The notes under the pieces are model-generated. The model did no database searches. It was not told the origin of the DNA and saw only the letters and a program-made list of their open reading frames with translations. A stretch of 64,000 nucleotides of DNA from an uncultured Bryobacteraceae bacterium (lineage in GTDB: Bacteria; Acidobacteriota; Terriglobia; Bryobacterales; Bryobacteraceae): NCBI GenBank assembly GCA_938003835.1, contig CALKXJ010000007.1, positions 248,001-312,000 on the forward strand, given 5' to 3'. This document shows, piece by piece, positions 25,862 to 35,029 of this stretch. The position numbers and the translations under genes were made by a program. Position 1 is the stretch's first letter. Each line of letters opens with the position of its first letter.

Positions 25862-26845
25862 ATGGCGCTGTATTTGGCACTGTTTGCCGTGCTCTGGCTG
25901 GGGACGCTCGGCGCTTGGTGGTTGCTCAGCCGGGCGGCACGTTCCGCCGAAATGACGCGCATGCGCGAGCGGCTGGCCGGGACCGGCAAACAGAAGCGGC
26001 GTCCGAAGCGGGAGAAGAGGAAGGCGCCGGCGCTCATCGACGCCGTGGGCGCCGAGCGTGAGCTCCTGGTGGTGCGCCTTCTCCGGCGGTTCCGCTACGA
26101 GGAGTGGGCGCGGCGGCTGATCGAGCAGGCGGGCCTGAAGTGGAAGCCGGCGCGGCTGGCGCACGGCTGCCTCGCGCTGGCGCTGGTGGGCACCTGGACG
26201 GGGATGAAGCTGGCGCCGGCCGGCTGGGGGTGGCTCGTGCCGGCGCTCGCGGCAGCCTTGGGGGCGCTGCCCGTTCTTTATCTGGTGCGCCGGCGGCGCA
26301 CGCGTCTCATGAAGTTCGAGGCGCTCTTCCCGGAGAGCCTGGAGTTCATGGCGCGCTCGATGCGCGCCGGGCACGCCTTCTCGGTGTCGCTCGAGATGCT
26401 GCACCGGGAGTTTCCCGAGCCGCTGGCGGGCGAGTTCCGGCGGACCTTCGAGGAACACAACCTCGGGCTGCCGCTCGAGACAGCGCTCATCAAGCTGAGC
26501 CAGCGGGTGCCCTCCATGGACGTGCACTTTTTCGTTTCGGCGGTCCTGTTGCAGCGGCGCACGGGCGGCAATCTGGCCGAGATCCTGGACAAGCTGGCGA
26601 GCCTGATCCGGGAGCGGTTCAAGCTGCGAGGCAAGATCCGGGCGATCAGCGCGCACGGGCGGATGACGGGCATGGCGCTCACCTCGATTCCGATCGTCGT
26701 CGCGCTGCTTCTGTTGTATCTGAATCCCGGCTATGCGGGCTTCTTTATCACCGACCCTACCGGGCGGATGATGGCGCTCGCCGCGGCCGGGCTGCAACTG
26801 GTGGGCTACGCGGTGATCAAGAAGATCGTCTCGATCGAGATCTAG
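25862..26845 (+). CDS. tadB: Tad system inner-membrane platform protein TadB
   Basis: This type II secretion F-domain protein has 327 residues: one N-terminal span (LYLALFAVLWLGTLGAWWLL), a basic cytoplasmic region, two spans near 100-140, then the T2SSF domain (FPESLEFMARSMRAGHAFSV, with VSAVLLQRRTGGNLAEILD) and two C-terminal spans. The platform proteins TadB and TadC sit under the growing pilus and couple the CpaF motor to pilin extraction. It follows cpaF after 9 bp and precedes tadC after 4 bp. Confidence 0.93.
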   Translation: MALYLALFAVLWLGTLGAWWLLSRAARSAEMTRMRERLAGTGKQKRRPKREKRKAPALIDAVGAERELLVVRLLRRFRYEEWARRLIEQAGLKWKPARLAHGCLALALVGTWTGMKLAPAGWGWLVPALAAALGALPVLYLVRRRRTRLMKFEALFPESLEFMARSMRAGHAFSVSLEMLHREFPEPLAGEFRRTFEEHNLGLPLETALIKLSQRVPSMDVHFFVSAVLLQRRTGGNLAEILDKLASLIRERFKLRGKIRAISAHGRMTGMALTSIPIVVALLLLYLNPGYAGFFITDPTGRMMALAAAGLQLVGYAVIKKIVSIEI

Positions 26846-26849
26846 GGCG

Positions 26850-27779
26850 ATGGAACTGGTCGCAACCTTCGTGCTGTTCGCCTTGATGACGGCGCTCGCG
26901 GCTCGCGCTGGCATGCGGCTCTGGGTGCGACCCAAGGAGGCGATCGACCGGGTGACCGGCGCCAGCCTGCCGGCGGCGGAGGAGGCGCCGCCGCGCCACC
27001 CGAGCCTGCTGTTCCGCGAGATCGCGCAGAAGCTCGGCACCCTGTTACCCGCCTCGCCCCGGGACGTCGGTCTCATCCAGCGCCGGCTGATCCGGGCGGG
27101 CATCCGGGATCCGAACGCGCTCAAGATCCTCTACGGCACGAAGATCCTGTTCGGGATTCTGGCGCCGGTGGCGGCCGCAGCGGCCGTGGCGGGCTCCGAG
27201 GGCGATCCGGCGAACAAGTTCCTGCTGGTGGCCGCAGCGGCGGCGGCGGGCTTTTTCGGCCCGAATGAGTATGTGCGGCTGCGGGCCCGGCGCCGGCAGC
27301 GGGCGATCCGGCGGGGCCTGCCGAACGCGCTCGACCTGTTGGTGGTGTGCGTGGAGTCGGGCCTAGGTCTAGACCAGGCCATCATGCAGGTGGCCAAGGA
27401 GCTCGAGCACGCCCACCCGGAGATCTGCGAGGAGTTCGGCCTGGTGAACCTCGAGCTCAAGGCGGGCAAGCGCCGGGCCGAGGCGCTCCGGAACCTGGCC
27501 GAGCGCAGCGGGGTGGAGGATCTCAGGAAGCTGGTGGCGGTGCTGGTGCAGGCGGACCGCTTCGGCACCGGGGTGGCGCAGAGCCTGCGCGCCCATTCCG
27601 ACTTCATGCGCGTGCAGGCCCGGCAGGCGGCCGAGGAGAAGGCGGCCAAGTTGGGCGTCAAGCTCGTGTTTCCGATCTTTTTCTGCATCCTGCCGTCGCT
27701 GTTCGTGGTGACGGTGGGCCCGATGGTGGTGCGCATCTACCGGGATCTGCTGCCGATGATGCGGGGGTTTGGGAAGTAG
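26850..27779 (+). CDS. tadC: Tad system inner-membrane platform protein TadC
   Basis: The 309-residue partner of TadB has an N-terminal span, two spans around 105-145, and a T2SSF domain with ALDLLVVCVESGLGLDQAIM, KAGKRRAEALRNLAERSGVE and LVAVLVQADRFGTGVAQSLR, ending with KLGVKLVFPIFFCILPSLFV. These are the conserved positions of TadC proteins. It probably pairs with TadB as the machine's inner-membrane base. The gene closes the recognisable Tad run; the pilin and prepilin peptidase genes are not in this window. Confidence 0.93.
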   Translation: MELVATFVLFALMTALAARAGMRLWVRPKEAIDRVTGASLPAAEEAPPRHPSLLFREIAQKLGTLLPASPRDVGLIQRRLIRAGIRDPNALKILYGTKILFGILAPVAAAAAVAGSEGDPANKFLLVAAAAAAGFFGPNEYVRLRARRRQRAIRRGLPNALDLLVVCVESGLGLDQAIMQVAKELEHAHPEICEEFGLVNLELKAGKRRAEALRNLAERSGVEDLRKLVAVLVQADRFGTGVAQSLRAHSDFMRVQARQAAEEKAAKLGVKLVFPIFFCILPSLFVVTVGPMVVRIYRDLLPMMRGFGK

Positions 27780-27826
27780 TTCAAGACGGCGAGGCCGGAA
27801 TTTGTGAACAGAAAGGAGACAAGGCG

Positions 27827-27922
27827 ATGGACGCTTCGACGATTCGGATCATTTGCGCAGTGCTGGCGGTCCTGTTTCTGGGGCTGATCATCATGCGCCG
27901 CCGCAGCAAAGCGGACGAGTGA
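27827..27922 (+). CDS. 31-residue single-span membrane peptide
   Basis: A strong ribosome-binding site (AAAGGAGAC, 27812-27820) lies six bases before the ATG, and the frame encodes 31 residues: a short polar N terminus (MDASTIR), one hydrophobic helix (ICAVLAVLFLGLIIM) and the basic end RRRSKADE. The positive-inside rule places the C terminus in the cytoplasm. It is too short and lacks the Glu and Tyr of a Flp pilin processing site, although its position after tadC makes some link to the Tad machine possible. I do not recognise a named family. Confidence 0.6.
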   Translation: MDASTIRIICAVLAVLFLGLIIMRRRSKADE

Positions 27923-28015
27923 GGCCGCGGCCGCCCGGGGGAGGCGCCGGGCTGGCGGCGCTCCCCCGGGCCCGGCTCGAGCGGCAGCGGGCGGCCGAGG
28001 AAGGAGATGAGGTGT

Positions 28016-31000
28016 ATGAGGGCGAATAGGCTGTGGCAGCGGATCGCGGCCGGCCTGATGGCGGCGGTGCTCGGGCCGGCGACGGTCTGGGGCGCGACCT
28101 TCGGGCGGGTGGTGCCGCTCGGAGGACAGGCTTGGGATCTGGCGCTCGATGAGCGCCGGGGCGTGCTGTATGTGGCGAACTTTACCGCCAACCGGGTGGA
28201 TGTGGTCTCGCTCGAGCGGCTGGTGGTGGAGACCTCGATGAACGTGGCCTCGCAGCCGGCTTCGCTGGCGCTCTCGCCGGACGCCCGGCACCTCGTGGTG
28301 GCGCACTACGGCAACTTCCAGGCGCCGCAGGGGCGGGCCAACGCCCTGACGGTAATCGATCTGGAGACCCGGGCGCGGGCCAGCTACGCGCTCTCCTCGC
28401 CGCCGCTCGGCGTCGCCTTCGGCAGCGACGGGCAGGCCCTGGTGGTGACGGCGTCGGAGTTTCTGTTGTTCGATCCGGCGAGCGGGGCCCTGCGCGTGCT
28501 GGCGACGGTGCCGGAGCTTGCGGCGCGCTCGCTGCCGGCGACCGGCGCAAACGCCCCGGCTCAAATCGTCGCCGCTTCGGTGGCCGCCTCGGGCGACCTG
28601 AGTCGCATCTACGGGCTGACCGACGTGTTCGAATTCGGCTATGACGTCTCAAGCCGCCGCCTCGCGGTGCTCGGCTATGTCTCGGACCCGCCGCAGGGCC
28701 CGCGGGTGGTGAGCGTCAACCGCGACGGGACGCGCTACATGGCGGGCTGGGTGCTGCACGGCACGGCGATCTGGGATCAGGCCGCCGGGGTCTGGAACCT
28801 GGCGCAACTGCCCGGCGCGAGCGGGGCGCTCGAGCTCGGAAGCCACGCGATCGATTCGGCGCGCGGCGTCGTCTATGCGCAGTACGCGCGCCGGCGCGAA
28901 GGTGGCTCGGGGGCCGAGCCGCCGGTGCTCGAGGTGCTCGACGGGGACAACCTGGCGGTACGGGAGCGGATCCGGCTGCCGGAGAACCTGGCGGGCAAGA
29001 GCCTGCTGCGCGCCGACGGCTCCATGATGTATTCGATCAGCGAAAGCGGCATCCTGGCGCTGCCGGTGGGCGAGCTGGGGCGCCACCCGCAGCTCAAGGC
29101 GAGCGCCGAGCAGGTCTTCGTCCAGGCCAATGCCTGCGACCGGCGCGTGGTGCGGCGCGAGCTCGCGCTCTATGATCCGAGCGGCCGCGGCGCCGACTTC
29201 ACGCTCGAGGTCAAGGGCGCCGGCGTCGAGGTCACGCCGCGGGCCGGAAGGACGCCGGCGACGGTGACGTTGCGCATCGACCCGAGCGCCTTCCTGAACC
29301 GGCAGGGCACGAGCGCCGTCGAGGTCGAGCTGCGCAGCTCGGCGGCGGTGAACCTGCCGCGGCCGATCCGCGTGCTGGTGAACGTGGCCGGTCCGGAGCA
29401 GCGCGGAACGATCGTGCCGGTGCCCGGCAAGCTGGTGGACATTCTGCCGGATCCCAACCGGGACCGGTTCTTCCTGCTGCGCCAGGACACCAACGAGGTG
29501 CTGGTCTTCGACGGGGCAAGCTACCGGCAGGTGGCCTCGCTCAAGACGGGCAACACGCCCACGCAGATGGCCGTGACCTTCGACCGGCGGTATCTGCTCG
29601 TCGGGCATGAGAACTCGCAACTGGTGAGCGTCTTCGATCTCGAGACGCTCGAGCCGACTCTGCCCGTGCGCACGCCGCCGGGCCATTATCCGCGCTCGGT
29701 CGCCGCCTCGAGCAACGCGATCCTGACCGCCAACCGGGTGAGCGGTCCCAGGCACACCATCGACCGCGTGGACCTGGCCACGCGCATGGCGACCGAGCTG
29801 GCGAGCCTGGGGGTGTGGGAAAACTCGATCGACAAGAGCACCGTCCTAGTGGCTTCGCCCAACGGCGCCTCGATTCTGGCGGCGCAGAAGAACGGGCAGG
29901 CGCTGCTGTATAACGCCAACGCCGGGGAGTTCACCATCTGGCGCCGCCTGGCCGAGGAGGGCGGGCTCAAGGGCGCCTATGCCGCCTCGAGTTATGAACA
30001 GTTCGTCATCGGCGACCGGCTGCTCAACGCCTCGCTGGTGGCGACGGCGCGGTTCGATGCGGCGGCAGGCGAAAGCTCGGGCTTCGCATTTGTGGACGAC
30101 TGGGGCTTCCGCACAGTGGCGCCCGCAGCGACCGATGCCGGCGTGATCGAGCGCTACCGGCCGGAGGGAGGCGCCGGCACGCGGGCGACGCGCCTGGCCG
30201 AGGCGCCCGTGGTCGGCGACGCCGAGTTTCCCTTTACGCGGACGGTAGCGCCGCTTTCGAGCCGGCGCGTGCTGGTGTGCCTGACGGTGTCCGGCTTCAC
30301 GGTGCTCGCCTGGGACTATGACGCTTCGGTGGCGCCGCCCCGGATCACCTCGGTGGTGAACGCGGCCGACTTCACGGAGCCGCTCGCGCCGGGCGGTCTG
30401 ATCACGATCTTCGGCGAGAACTTGAGTCCCGTGAATCAGGCGACCAGCCAGATGCCGCTTCCGACCGCGCTCGGCGAAAGCTGCCTGACGGTGAACGGCG
30501 CGCCGGTGCCGGTGCTGTTCGTCTCGCCGCGGCAGGTGAACGCGCAGTTGCCCTACCAGGCGGAGGGCAACGTCACGATGGTGCTCCGAACGCCGGGCGG
30601 GGTGAGCGACAGTTTTTACTTGCGCCTGCGGCCGACGGCGCCGAGTGTCTTCCGCAGCGGGGTGGCCGGACCGTTGACCGGGCTGCCGGCCGTTGTGCGG
30701 GCATCCAACAACCAGCTGGCGACACCGGCCAATCCGGTGCGCGCAGGCGAAGAGATCGTCATCTACCTGACGGGCATGGGAAAGACGAATCCGCCGGTGG
30801 AGGCGGGCATGCCGGCGCCGGTGGATCCGCCGGCTTCGGTGCTGATTCCGCCCGAGGTGAGCCTGGCGGGCGTGGGCCTGCCGGTGCGCTACGCAGGCCT
30901 GACGCCGGGGCAGGCCGGCGTCTACGAGATCCGGGCGCAGGTGCCCTGGTGGACGCCCGAGGGGATGGAGCAGCCGCTGCGGATCGTCCAGGGAGGCAGC

Positions 31001-31033
31001 GCCACCACGGTGACGGTGCGGGTGGTCAAGTAG
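28016..31033 (+). CDS. Secreted beta-propeller protein with Solibacter-type C-terminal domain (TIGR03437-like)
   Basis: The 1005-residue product has a signal peptide (LWQRIAAGLMAAVLGPATVWG) and YVTN/NHL-like propeller repeats such as LALDERRGVLYVANFTANRV and SLALSPDARHLVVAHYGN. An Ig-like stretch lies near residues 365-470, with a second propeller block from about 475 to 770. The C terminus, about 240 residues from RITSVVNAADFTEPLAPGG, is the domain expanded in Solibacter, with ITIFGENLSP, VLFVSPRQVNAQLPYQ and EEIVIYLTGMGKTNPPVE. The ATG at 28016 has AAGGAG at a normal distance; an ATG at 28007 is too close to that site. It follows the Tad genes and may be a surface or pilus-associated protein. 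Confidence 0.85.
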   Translation: MRANRLWQRIAAGLMAAVLGPATVWGATFGRVVPLGGQAWDLALDERRGVLYVANFTANRVDVVSLERLVVETSMNVASQPASLALSPDARHLVVAHYGNFQAPQGRANALTVIDLETRARASYALSSPPLGVAFGSDGQALVVTASEFLLFDPASGALRVLATVPELAARSLPATGANAPAQIVAASVAASGDLSRIYGLTDVFEFGYDVSSRRLAVLGYVSDPPQGPRVVSVNRDGTRYMAGWVLHGTAIWDQAAGVWNLAQLPGASGALELGSHAIDSARGVVYAQYARRREGGSGAEPPVLEVLDGDNLAVRERIRLPENLAGKSLLRADGSMMYSISESGILALPVGELGRHPQLKASAEQVFVQANACDRRVVRRELALYDPSGRGADFTLEVKGAGVEVTPRAGRTPATVTLRIDPSAFLNRQGTSAVEVELRSSAAVNLPRPIRVLVNVAGPEQRGTIVPVPGKLVDILPDPNRDRFFLLRQDTNEVLVFDGASYRQVASLKTGNTPTQMAVTFDRRYLLVGHENSQLVSVFDLETLEPTLPVRTPPGHYPRSVAASSNAILTANRVSGPRHTIDRVDLATRMATELASLGVWENSIDKSTVLVASPNGASILAAQKNGQALLYNANAGEFTIWRRLAEEGGLKGAYAASSYEQFVIGDRLLNASLVATARFDAAAGESSGFAFVDDWGFRTVAPAATDAGVIERYRPEGGAGTRATRLAEAPVVGDAEFPFTRTVAPLSSRRVLVCLTVSGFTVLAWDYDASVAPPRITSVVNAADFTEPLAPGGLITIFGENLSPVNQATSQMPLPTALGESCLTVNGAPVPVLFVSPRQVNAQLPYQAEGNVTMVLRTPGGVSDSFYLRLRPTAPSVFRSGVAGPLTGLPAVVRASNNQLATPANPVRAGEEIVIYLTGMGKTNPPVEAGMPAPVDPPASVLIPPEVSLAGVGLPVRYAGLTPGQAGVYEIRAQVPWWTPEGMEQPLRIVQGGSATTVTVRVVK

Positions 31034-31076
31034 CGAGGACTGCCCGCCTGGAGCCACTAATCCATCGAGGAGCCTC

Positions 31077-31715
31077 ATGGTCTACCGGAGACTGGTGTGG
31101 GTCGTGCTGCTGACCGGGGCTGTTGTCGGCGCCCGGGGTGAAAGCGCCGAGCTGGGCTTTACCGGCGGCGGAAGTTTCTTTCAGAACAAAAGCGTTCAAG
31201 CCCCGTTCGGGCGGGCGGATGCGGGTTTCGCCCGGGGATTTGCGGCGGGCGTTTGGGGCGGGCACAACTACCGCTGGATCAGCGGCGAGATCCGGTACCT
31301 GTTCGAAAACCAGCAACTGCGGGTAGCCTCCGGCGCCACCCGGGCGGACTTCCGCGGGAGAACGCACGCCATTCATTACAACCTACTGCTTCACGCGACC
31401 CCGGCGGAAGCGAAGGCCCGGCCGTTTGTGGCGGTGGGCGGCGGCATCAAAGGCTACCAGGGAAGCGGCTCAGAGCGCCTCTATCAGCCGCTTCAAGAGT
31501 ACGCGCTGTTGACGAAGACCAGCCAATGGAAGGGCCTGGTCGTCATCGGCGGAGGGGTGAAATGGGCCTTGAGCCCGCGCCTGATGATGCGTCTCGAGGT
31601 CTACGACTACCTGACGGAGTTTCCGGAAAAAGTGATCGCGCCGGCGCCGGGCGCAAGCGTGGGCGGCTGGATCCATAACATCGTGCCGGCAGTGGGAATC
31701 GGCTTCGCATTTTGA
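31077..31715 (+). CDS. Outer-membrane beta-barrel protein
   Basis: The 212-residue protein has a signal peptide (LVWVVLLTGAVVGARG) followed by alternating strands with Gly and aromatic residues: AELGFTGGGSFFQNKS, WISGEIRYLFENQQL and AIHYNLLLHA. It ends in VPAVGIGFAF, with the terminal Phe typical of barrel proteins recognised by the BAM machine. The size suggests an eight-stranded barrel similar to OmpA- or OmpW-like porins. GAGGAG precedes the ATG. It lies 73 bp before a decaheme cytochrome gene and may belong to the same surface complex, though a separate function is equally possible. Confidence 0.75.
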   Translation: MVYRRLVWVVLLTGAVVGARGESAELGFTGGGSFFQNKSVQAPFGRADAGFARGFAAGVWGGHNYRWISGEIRYLFENQQLRVASGATRADFRGRTHAIHYNLLLHATPAEAKARPFVAVGGGIKGYQGSGSERLYQPLQEYALLTKTSQWKGLVVIGGGVKWALSPRLMMRLEVYDYLTEFPEKVIAPAPGASVGGWIHNIVPAVGIGFAF

Positions 31716-31788
31716 GCCTATATACTACGTAGGTGGCGCCTAATTGGGAAGAGGATACGCAATCCCCAACTCCGCGCGGGAGCGCTGA

Positions 31789-32676
31789 GTGGTGATCGCG
31801 CTGCTCGCCCCGGCTGTGCTGCTTGCCGGTTACGTCGGCAGCCAGGTATGCCGGAGCTGCCACCCGGACATCTGGCTGAACTTCTTCCGCAACCCCCACT
31901 TCAAAAGCATCGCCTCGGGCAAGGAGCCCCCGGAGCGCACCGGCTGCGAAGGCTGTCATGGACCTGGCGCCGGGCACGTGGAGGCGCGGGGCGGCAAGCA
32001 GAATATCCGGGCCTTTTCTCTTCTCGAGCCCCAGGGAGTGCTCCGAGCGTGTCTGGACTGCCATGCCCGGGAGATCTCGCGGGCGGCGATCCGGCGCTCC
32101 GCTCACACGCTGGCCGAGATCGTCTGTACGAACTGCCATTCGATTCACCGCTCGCCGGTTCCGCAGTTTCTGCTGGCGCGCCGCCAGACCGACCTCTGCT
32201 ACGAATGCCACGCCGAGGTGCGCGCTCAGTTTTCCCTGCCCTCGAAGCACCGGGTGAATGAAGGTACCGTGAAATGCACCGACTGTCACAATCCGCATGG
32301 CGCGCAGGCGGCGACCTGGCGCATGGGATTGCGGCCGCGCATGGTGGAGGTGGCGCAGGCCAACGAGCAGCCCTGCCTGCGCTGTCATGCCGACAAGCGG
32401 GGGCCGTTCGCTTTCGAACATGCGGCGGTGCGGGTGGACGGCTGCGAAGCCTGTCATCTGCCCCACGGCTCGATGAACGCGCGCCTGCTAAGGCGTCCGG
32501 TGGTTTTCACGCTGTGTCTGGAATGCCACAACGGCGCGGATGGATTCGGGCGGCAAGGCGACGGGGTGCGCCTGACGTCGGCCTCGCACAATCTGGCCGA
32601 TTCGCGCTATCAGAACTGCACCGGTTGTCACTTGCGCATCCACGGCTCGAACAGTTCGCCGCTGTTTCTGAGGTGA
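31789..32676 (+). CDS. Periplasmic decaheme c-type cytochrome, MtrA/DmsE-like
   Basis: Ten CxxCH haem-attachment motifs are present in 295 residues: CRSCH, CEGCH, CLDCH, CTNCH, CYECH, CTDCH, CLRCH, CEACH, CLECH and CTGCH. Ten haems in about 300 residues is exactly the MtrA/DmsE architecture, in which the cytochrome sits inside an outer-membrane porin and forms a haem wire across it. The start is GTG at 31789, six bases after GGGAG. An in-frame stop directly upstream excludes a longer leader, so the signal peptide is short (MVIALLAPAVLLAGY) and without a basic N end. The porin gene follows after 8 bp. A TATACT at 31721-31726 could be a -10 element. Confidence 0.92.
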   Translation: MVIALLAPAVLLAGYVGSQVCRSCHPDIWLNFFRNPHFKSIASGKEPPERTGCEGCHGPGAGHVEARGGKQNIRAFSLLEPQGVLRACLDCHAREISRAAIRRSAHTLAEIVCTNCHSIHRSPVPQFLLARRQTDLCYECHAEVRAQFSLPSKHRVNEGTVKCTDCHNPHGAQAATWRMGLRPRMVEVAQANEQPCLRCHADKRGPFAFEHAAVRVDGCEACHLPHGSMNARLLRRPVVFTLCLECHNGADGFGRQGDGVRLTSASHNLADSRYQNCTGCHLRIHGSNSSPLFLR

Positions 32677-32684
32677 GGGCGACC

Positions 32685-34682
32685 ATGGGCCTCAGGCACT
32701 GGCTGTCGTTTCTGGCGCCGGCGGCGTTGTTGGCCCAGCCCACCGTGGCGCCCTCGCCCGAGACGGGGACGCGCCGAGGGGAGGACGCTTTCGGTTACAA
32801 CTTCGTCAACTCCTGGGAGGTCGGCTACCGGGCGCGGCGGCTGGCGGGGCAGGAGAGCAAGTACCGCAGCGATGTCAATTTCGGCAACGGCGTCCGCCTG
32901 CTGGCGGCTCAGGCAGGCATCTACTCGCGCGACGGCCGGGGCAAGTACTTCGACCAGCTCCTATTCACGGCGCAGGGGCTCGGCAACGACCCCTACCAGA
33001 GCGCCGTGCTGCGCCTGGAGAGGAACCGGCTCTATCGCTACGAGCTCGGCTGGCGCGAGAACGCCTATTTCAATCCCGGGCTGGTGATCGGGCGGACCTC
33101 GCAGGCGCTCGACACGCGCCGCCGCTGGCAGGACCACGATCTGGTGCTATTACCCGAGTCGCGCCTGCGCCTTCTGGCCGGCTATAGCCGCAATTCGCAG
33201 TCCGGGCCGGCTCTGGCGACGTTCAACATCGACGGCGCCCTGGGCGACGAATTTCCCGTCTTCGCCGACATCCGGCGCAAGCAGAACGAGTACCGGCTGG
33301 GGGGCGTGGCCGAGCTTCGCGGATGGCGGCTGACGCTGATGCGAAGCTGGGAGAACTTCAAGGAGGACACGCGCCACAGCCGGACGACGCCGAGCGAGGG
33401 GGGCAACCCGGCCGATCGCATCCGCCTGCTGGCTCTCCGCCGCGATGAACCCTATCACGGCATGACGCGAAGCTGGCGGCTGCACCTGGCGAGCGGCGAG
33501 CGGCGCGGCTACGCGGTAAACGGGCGGCTCACCTATGCCGGCGGTGAACGAGCTTTCGTGGCCGACGAGGTCTTCACCGGCACGAACCGACTGGCGGCGG
33601 AACGTAACCGGCAAGTGGTGGCTTTTGGCGCAGGGCGGCGACCGGTGGCGACCGGCAACCTGACCCTCACGCTCATGCCCGCGGCGCGGGTGACGGTGAG
33701 CAACCACACCGCGCTCTACCACGTTCGCATGGAAGGCGATGCGGCGCTCACCGAGTTCAACAATGCGGTGCGCCTGCCCACTTTCGTCTATTTCCAGGCG
33801 CTCGGGATCCGGACGCTGGCCAACATGACGGACGTCAACTACCGCCCATCGGCGCGCGTGGGCCTGTACGGAGGCTACCAGGTCGCGACGCGGCGGATCC
33901 GGTCGCGCGAGCGGCTGGAAGTGGAGGGTTTCGAGGAGATCGTGTCGGCGGAGCAGATGAGCACGATCCAGGCCGGGCTGGCTGGGCTGCGCCTGAAGCC
34001 CGCGGGTCCCTTGACGCTGAGCTTTACCGGCGAGCTGGGGCGAGCCGACCGGCCCCTCTATCCGACGAGCGAACGGCGGTACGAAGGCTTCGGAGGGCGG
34101 GCGGAGTACAGGACCAAAACCATCCGCTTGGCGGCTTCCGCCTCCTCGCGATGGAACGTGAACTCGACGGCGCTGAGCGCCCACAGCTCTCGCGGGCGCA
34201 GCTACACCGCGGAGGGAGCCTGGACACCGTCAGCGCGGCTGGCGATAGAGGCGGGCTATGCGAGAGTCCACCTCGAGACTGTCTCTGGACTGGCTTACTT
34301 CTCCGCGGCGCGGCTCATCACCGGCGAGCAGTCCATCTATCGAAGCAATCTGCACACGGGGCACACCGGATTGCGGCTATCGCTCCGCAACCGCCTGGAT
34401 GTTTATCTTGGCTACCACCGGGTCCAGGATGCGGGCGACGGGCGTGCGGCGGCCACTCAACCGCCGGCGGGTAGGACAACGGGTACGGCTCAGGCAGCAT
34501 TACTCGCAGCGCAAACCTTTCCGGTCACCTACCAGTCCCCCCTTGGCCGCCTCTCCCTGAGGATCCACGACAAGCTACGCTGGAACGCCGGCTATCAATG
34601 GTACGGCTATGCCGAAGCGTTCGCGAGGTGGCAGAACTACCGCGCTCATACGGGATATACCAGCCTGAGCTGGTCGTTTTGA
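32685..34682 (+). CDS. MtrB/PioB-like outer-membrane porin for the decaheme cytochrome
   Basis: The 665-residue protein has a short signal peptide (HWLSFLAPAALLAQP) and then many alternating beta strands up to the C-terminal TSLSWSF, ending in Phe. The length matches the 26-28-stranded MtrB barrels. MtrB proteins often carry an N-terminal CxxC motif; I see no cysteine here, so this is a divergent member. Together with the preceding decaheme gene it makes the minimal pair for trans-outer-membrane electron flow. The frame is open far upstream through the cytochrome gene, but ATG at 32685, 8 bp after the cytochrome stop, is the sensible start. Confidence 0.8.
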   Translation: MGLRHWLSFLAPAALLAQPTVAPSPETGTRRGEDAFGYNFVNSWEVGYRARRLAGQESKYRSDVNFGNGVRLLAAQAGIYSRDGRGKYFDQLLFTAQGLGNDPYQSAVLRLERNRLYRYELGWRENAYFNPGLVIGRTSQALDTRRRWQDHDLVLLPESRLRLLAGYSRNSQSGPALATFNIDGALGDEFPVFADIRRKQNEYRLGGVAELRGWRLTLMRSWENFKEDTRHSRTTPSEGGNPADRIRLLALRRDEPYHGMTRSWRLHLASGERRGYAVNGRLTYAGGERAFVADEVFTGTNRLAAERNRQVVAFGAGRRPVATGNLTLTLMPAARVTVSNHTALYHVRMEGDAALTEFNNAVRLPTFVYFQALGIRTLANMTDVNYRPSARVGLYGGYQVATRRIRSRERLEVEGFEEIVSAEQMSTIQAGLAGLRLKPAGPLTLSFTGELGRADRPLYPTSERRYEGFGGRAEYRTKTIRLAASASSRWNVNSTALSAHSSRGRSYTAEGAWTPSARLAIEAGYARVHLETVSGLAYFSAARLITGEQSIYRSNLHTGHTGLRLSLRNRLDVYLGYHRVQDAGDGRAAATQPPAGRTTGTAQAALLAAQTFPVTYQSPLGRLSLRIHDKLRWNAGYQWYGYAEAFARWQNYRAHTGYTSLSWSF

Positions 34683-34689
34683 GTCTTGT

Positions 34690-35001
34690 ATGGACCCCCG
34701 GTACGCGCCGTTCAACATCACGACGGCCGTGGCGCTTGTGCTGACGCTCTGGGTGATGGTAGCCCGGGTGCGCGGTGCGCGGGAAAGCAATTGGCCGTTA
34801 CTTTACTATCTGGGCGTGGTTCTCTATAGTTACCAATATCCGGGTTATCTGGAGTCGCGGTTCATTTACGCGGGCGTGCTGGCCGGTCTGTTTCTGCGTT
34901 TCGAGTTCATGGGCCGGGGCTTCGCCAGGTTCGTGCAGGCGGTGGAGTTCATTATCCTCGGACTGTTCATCTACGCCTTCGCGCGGATCATAAGGATCTG
35001 A
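34690..35001 (+). CDS. Small membrane protein of unknown function (103 residues)
   Basis: Three or four hydrophobic segments are visible (ITTAVALVLTLWVMVARV, LLYYLGVVLYSYQY, FIYAGVLAGLFLRF, FIILGLFIYAFARII). There is no recognised domain. It lies 7 bp after the porin gene, so it is probably in the same transcript; a quinol or inner-membrane docking role for the electron pathway is possible but unsupported. It converges on murA, with 28 bp between the stops. Confidence 0.7.
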   Translation: MDPRYAPFNITTAVALVLTLWVMVARVRGARESNWPLLYYLGVVLYSYQYPGYLESRFIYAGVLAGLFLRFEFMGRGFARFVQAVEFIILGLFIYAFARIIRI

Positions 35002-35029
35002 GGAGGCGAACAGGGGATGCGGCTGCGCT

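Noticed and set aside
24572-27124. 850-codon open frame on the minus strand across the Tad genes
   Set aside because: It lies antisense to cpaF, tadB and tadC, which have clear domain motifs. Its text is His/Arg/Gln-rich without motifs, as expected for a GC-rich shadow.
27827-27922. Micropeptide as Flp pilin
   Set aside because: At 31 residues it is too short, with no Gly cleavage site followed by the Glu and Tyr typical of Flp pilins.
29846-31078. 410-codon minus-strand frame opposite the Solibacter-type C-terminal domain
   Set aside because: The plus-strand domain is conserved; the minus frame is His/Arg-rich shadow.
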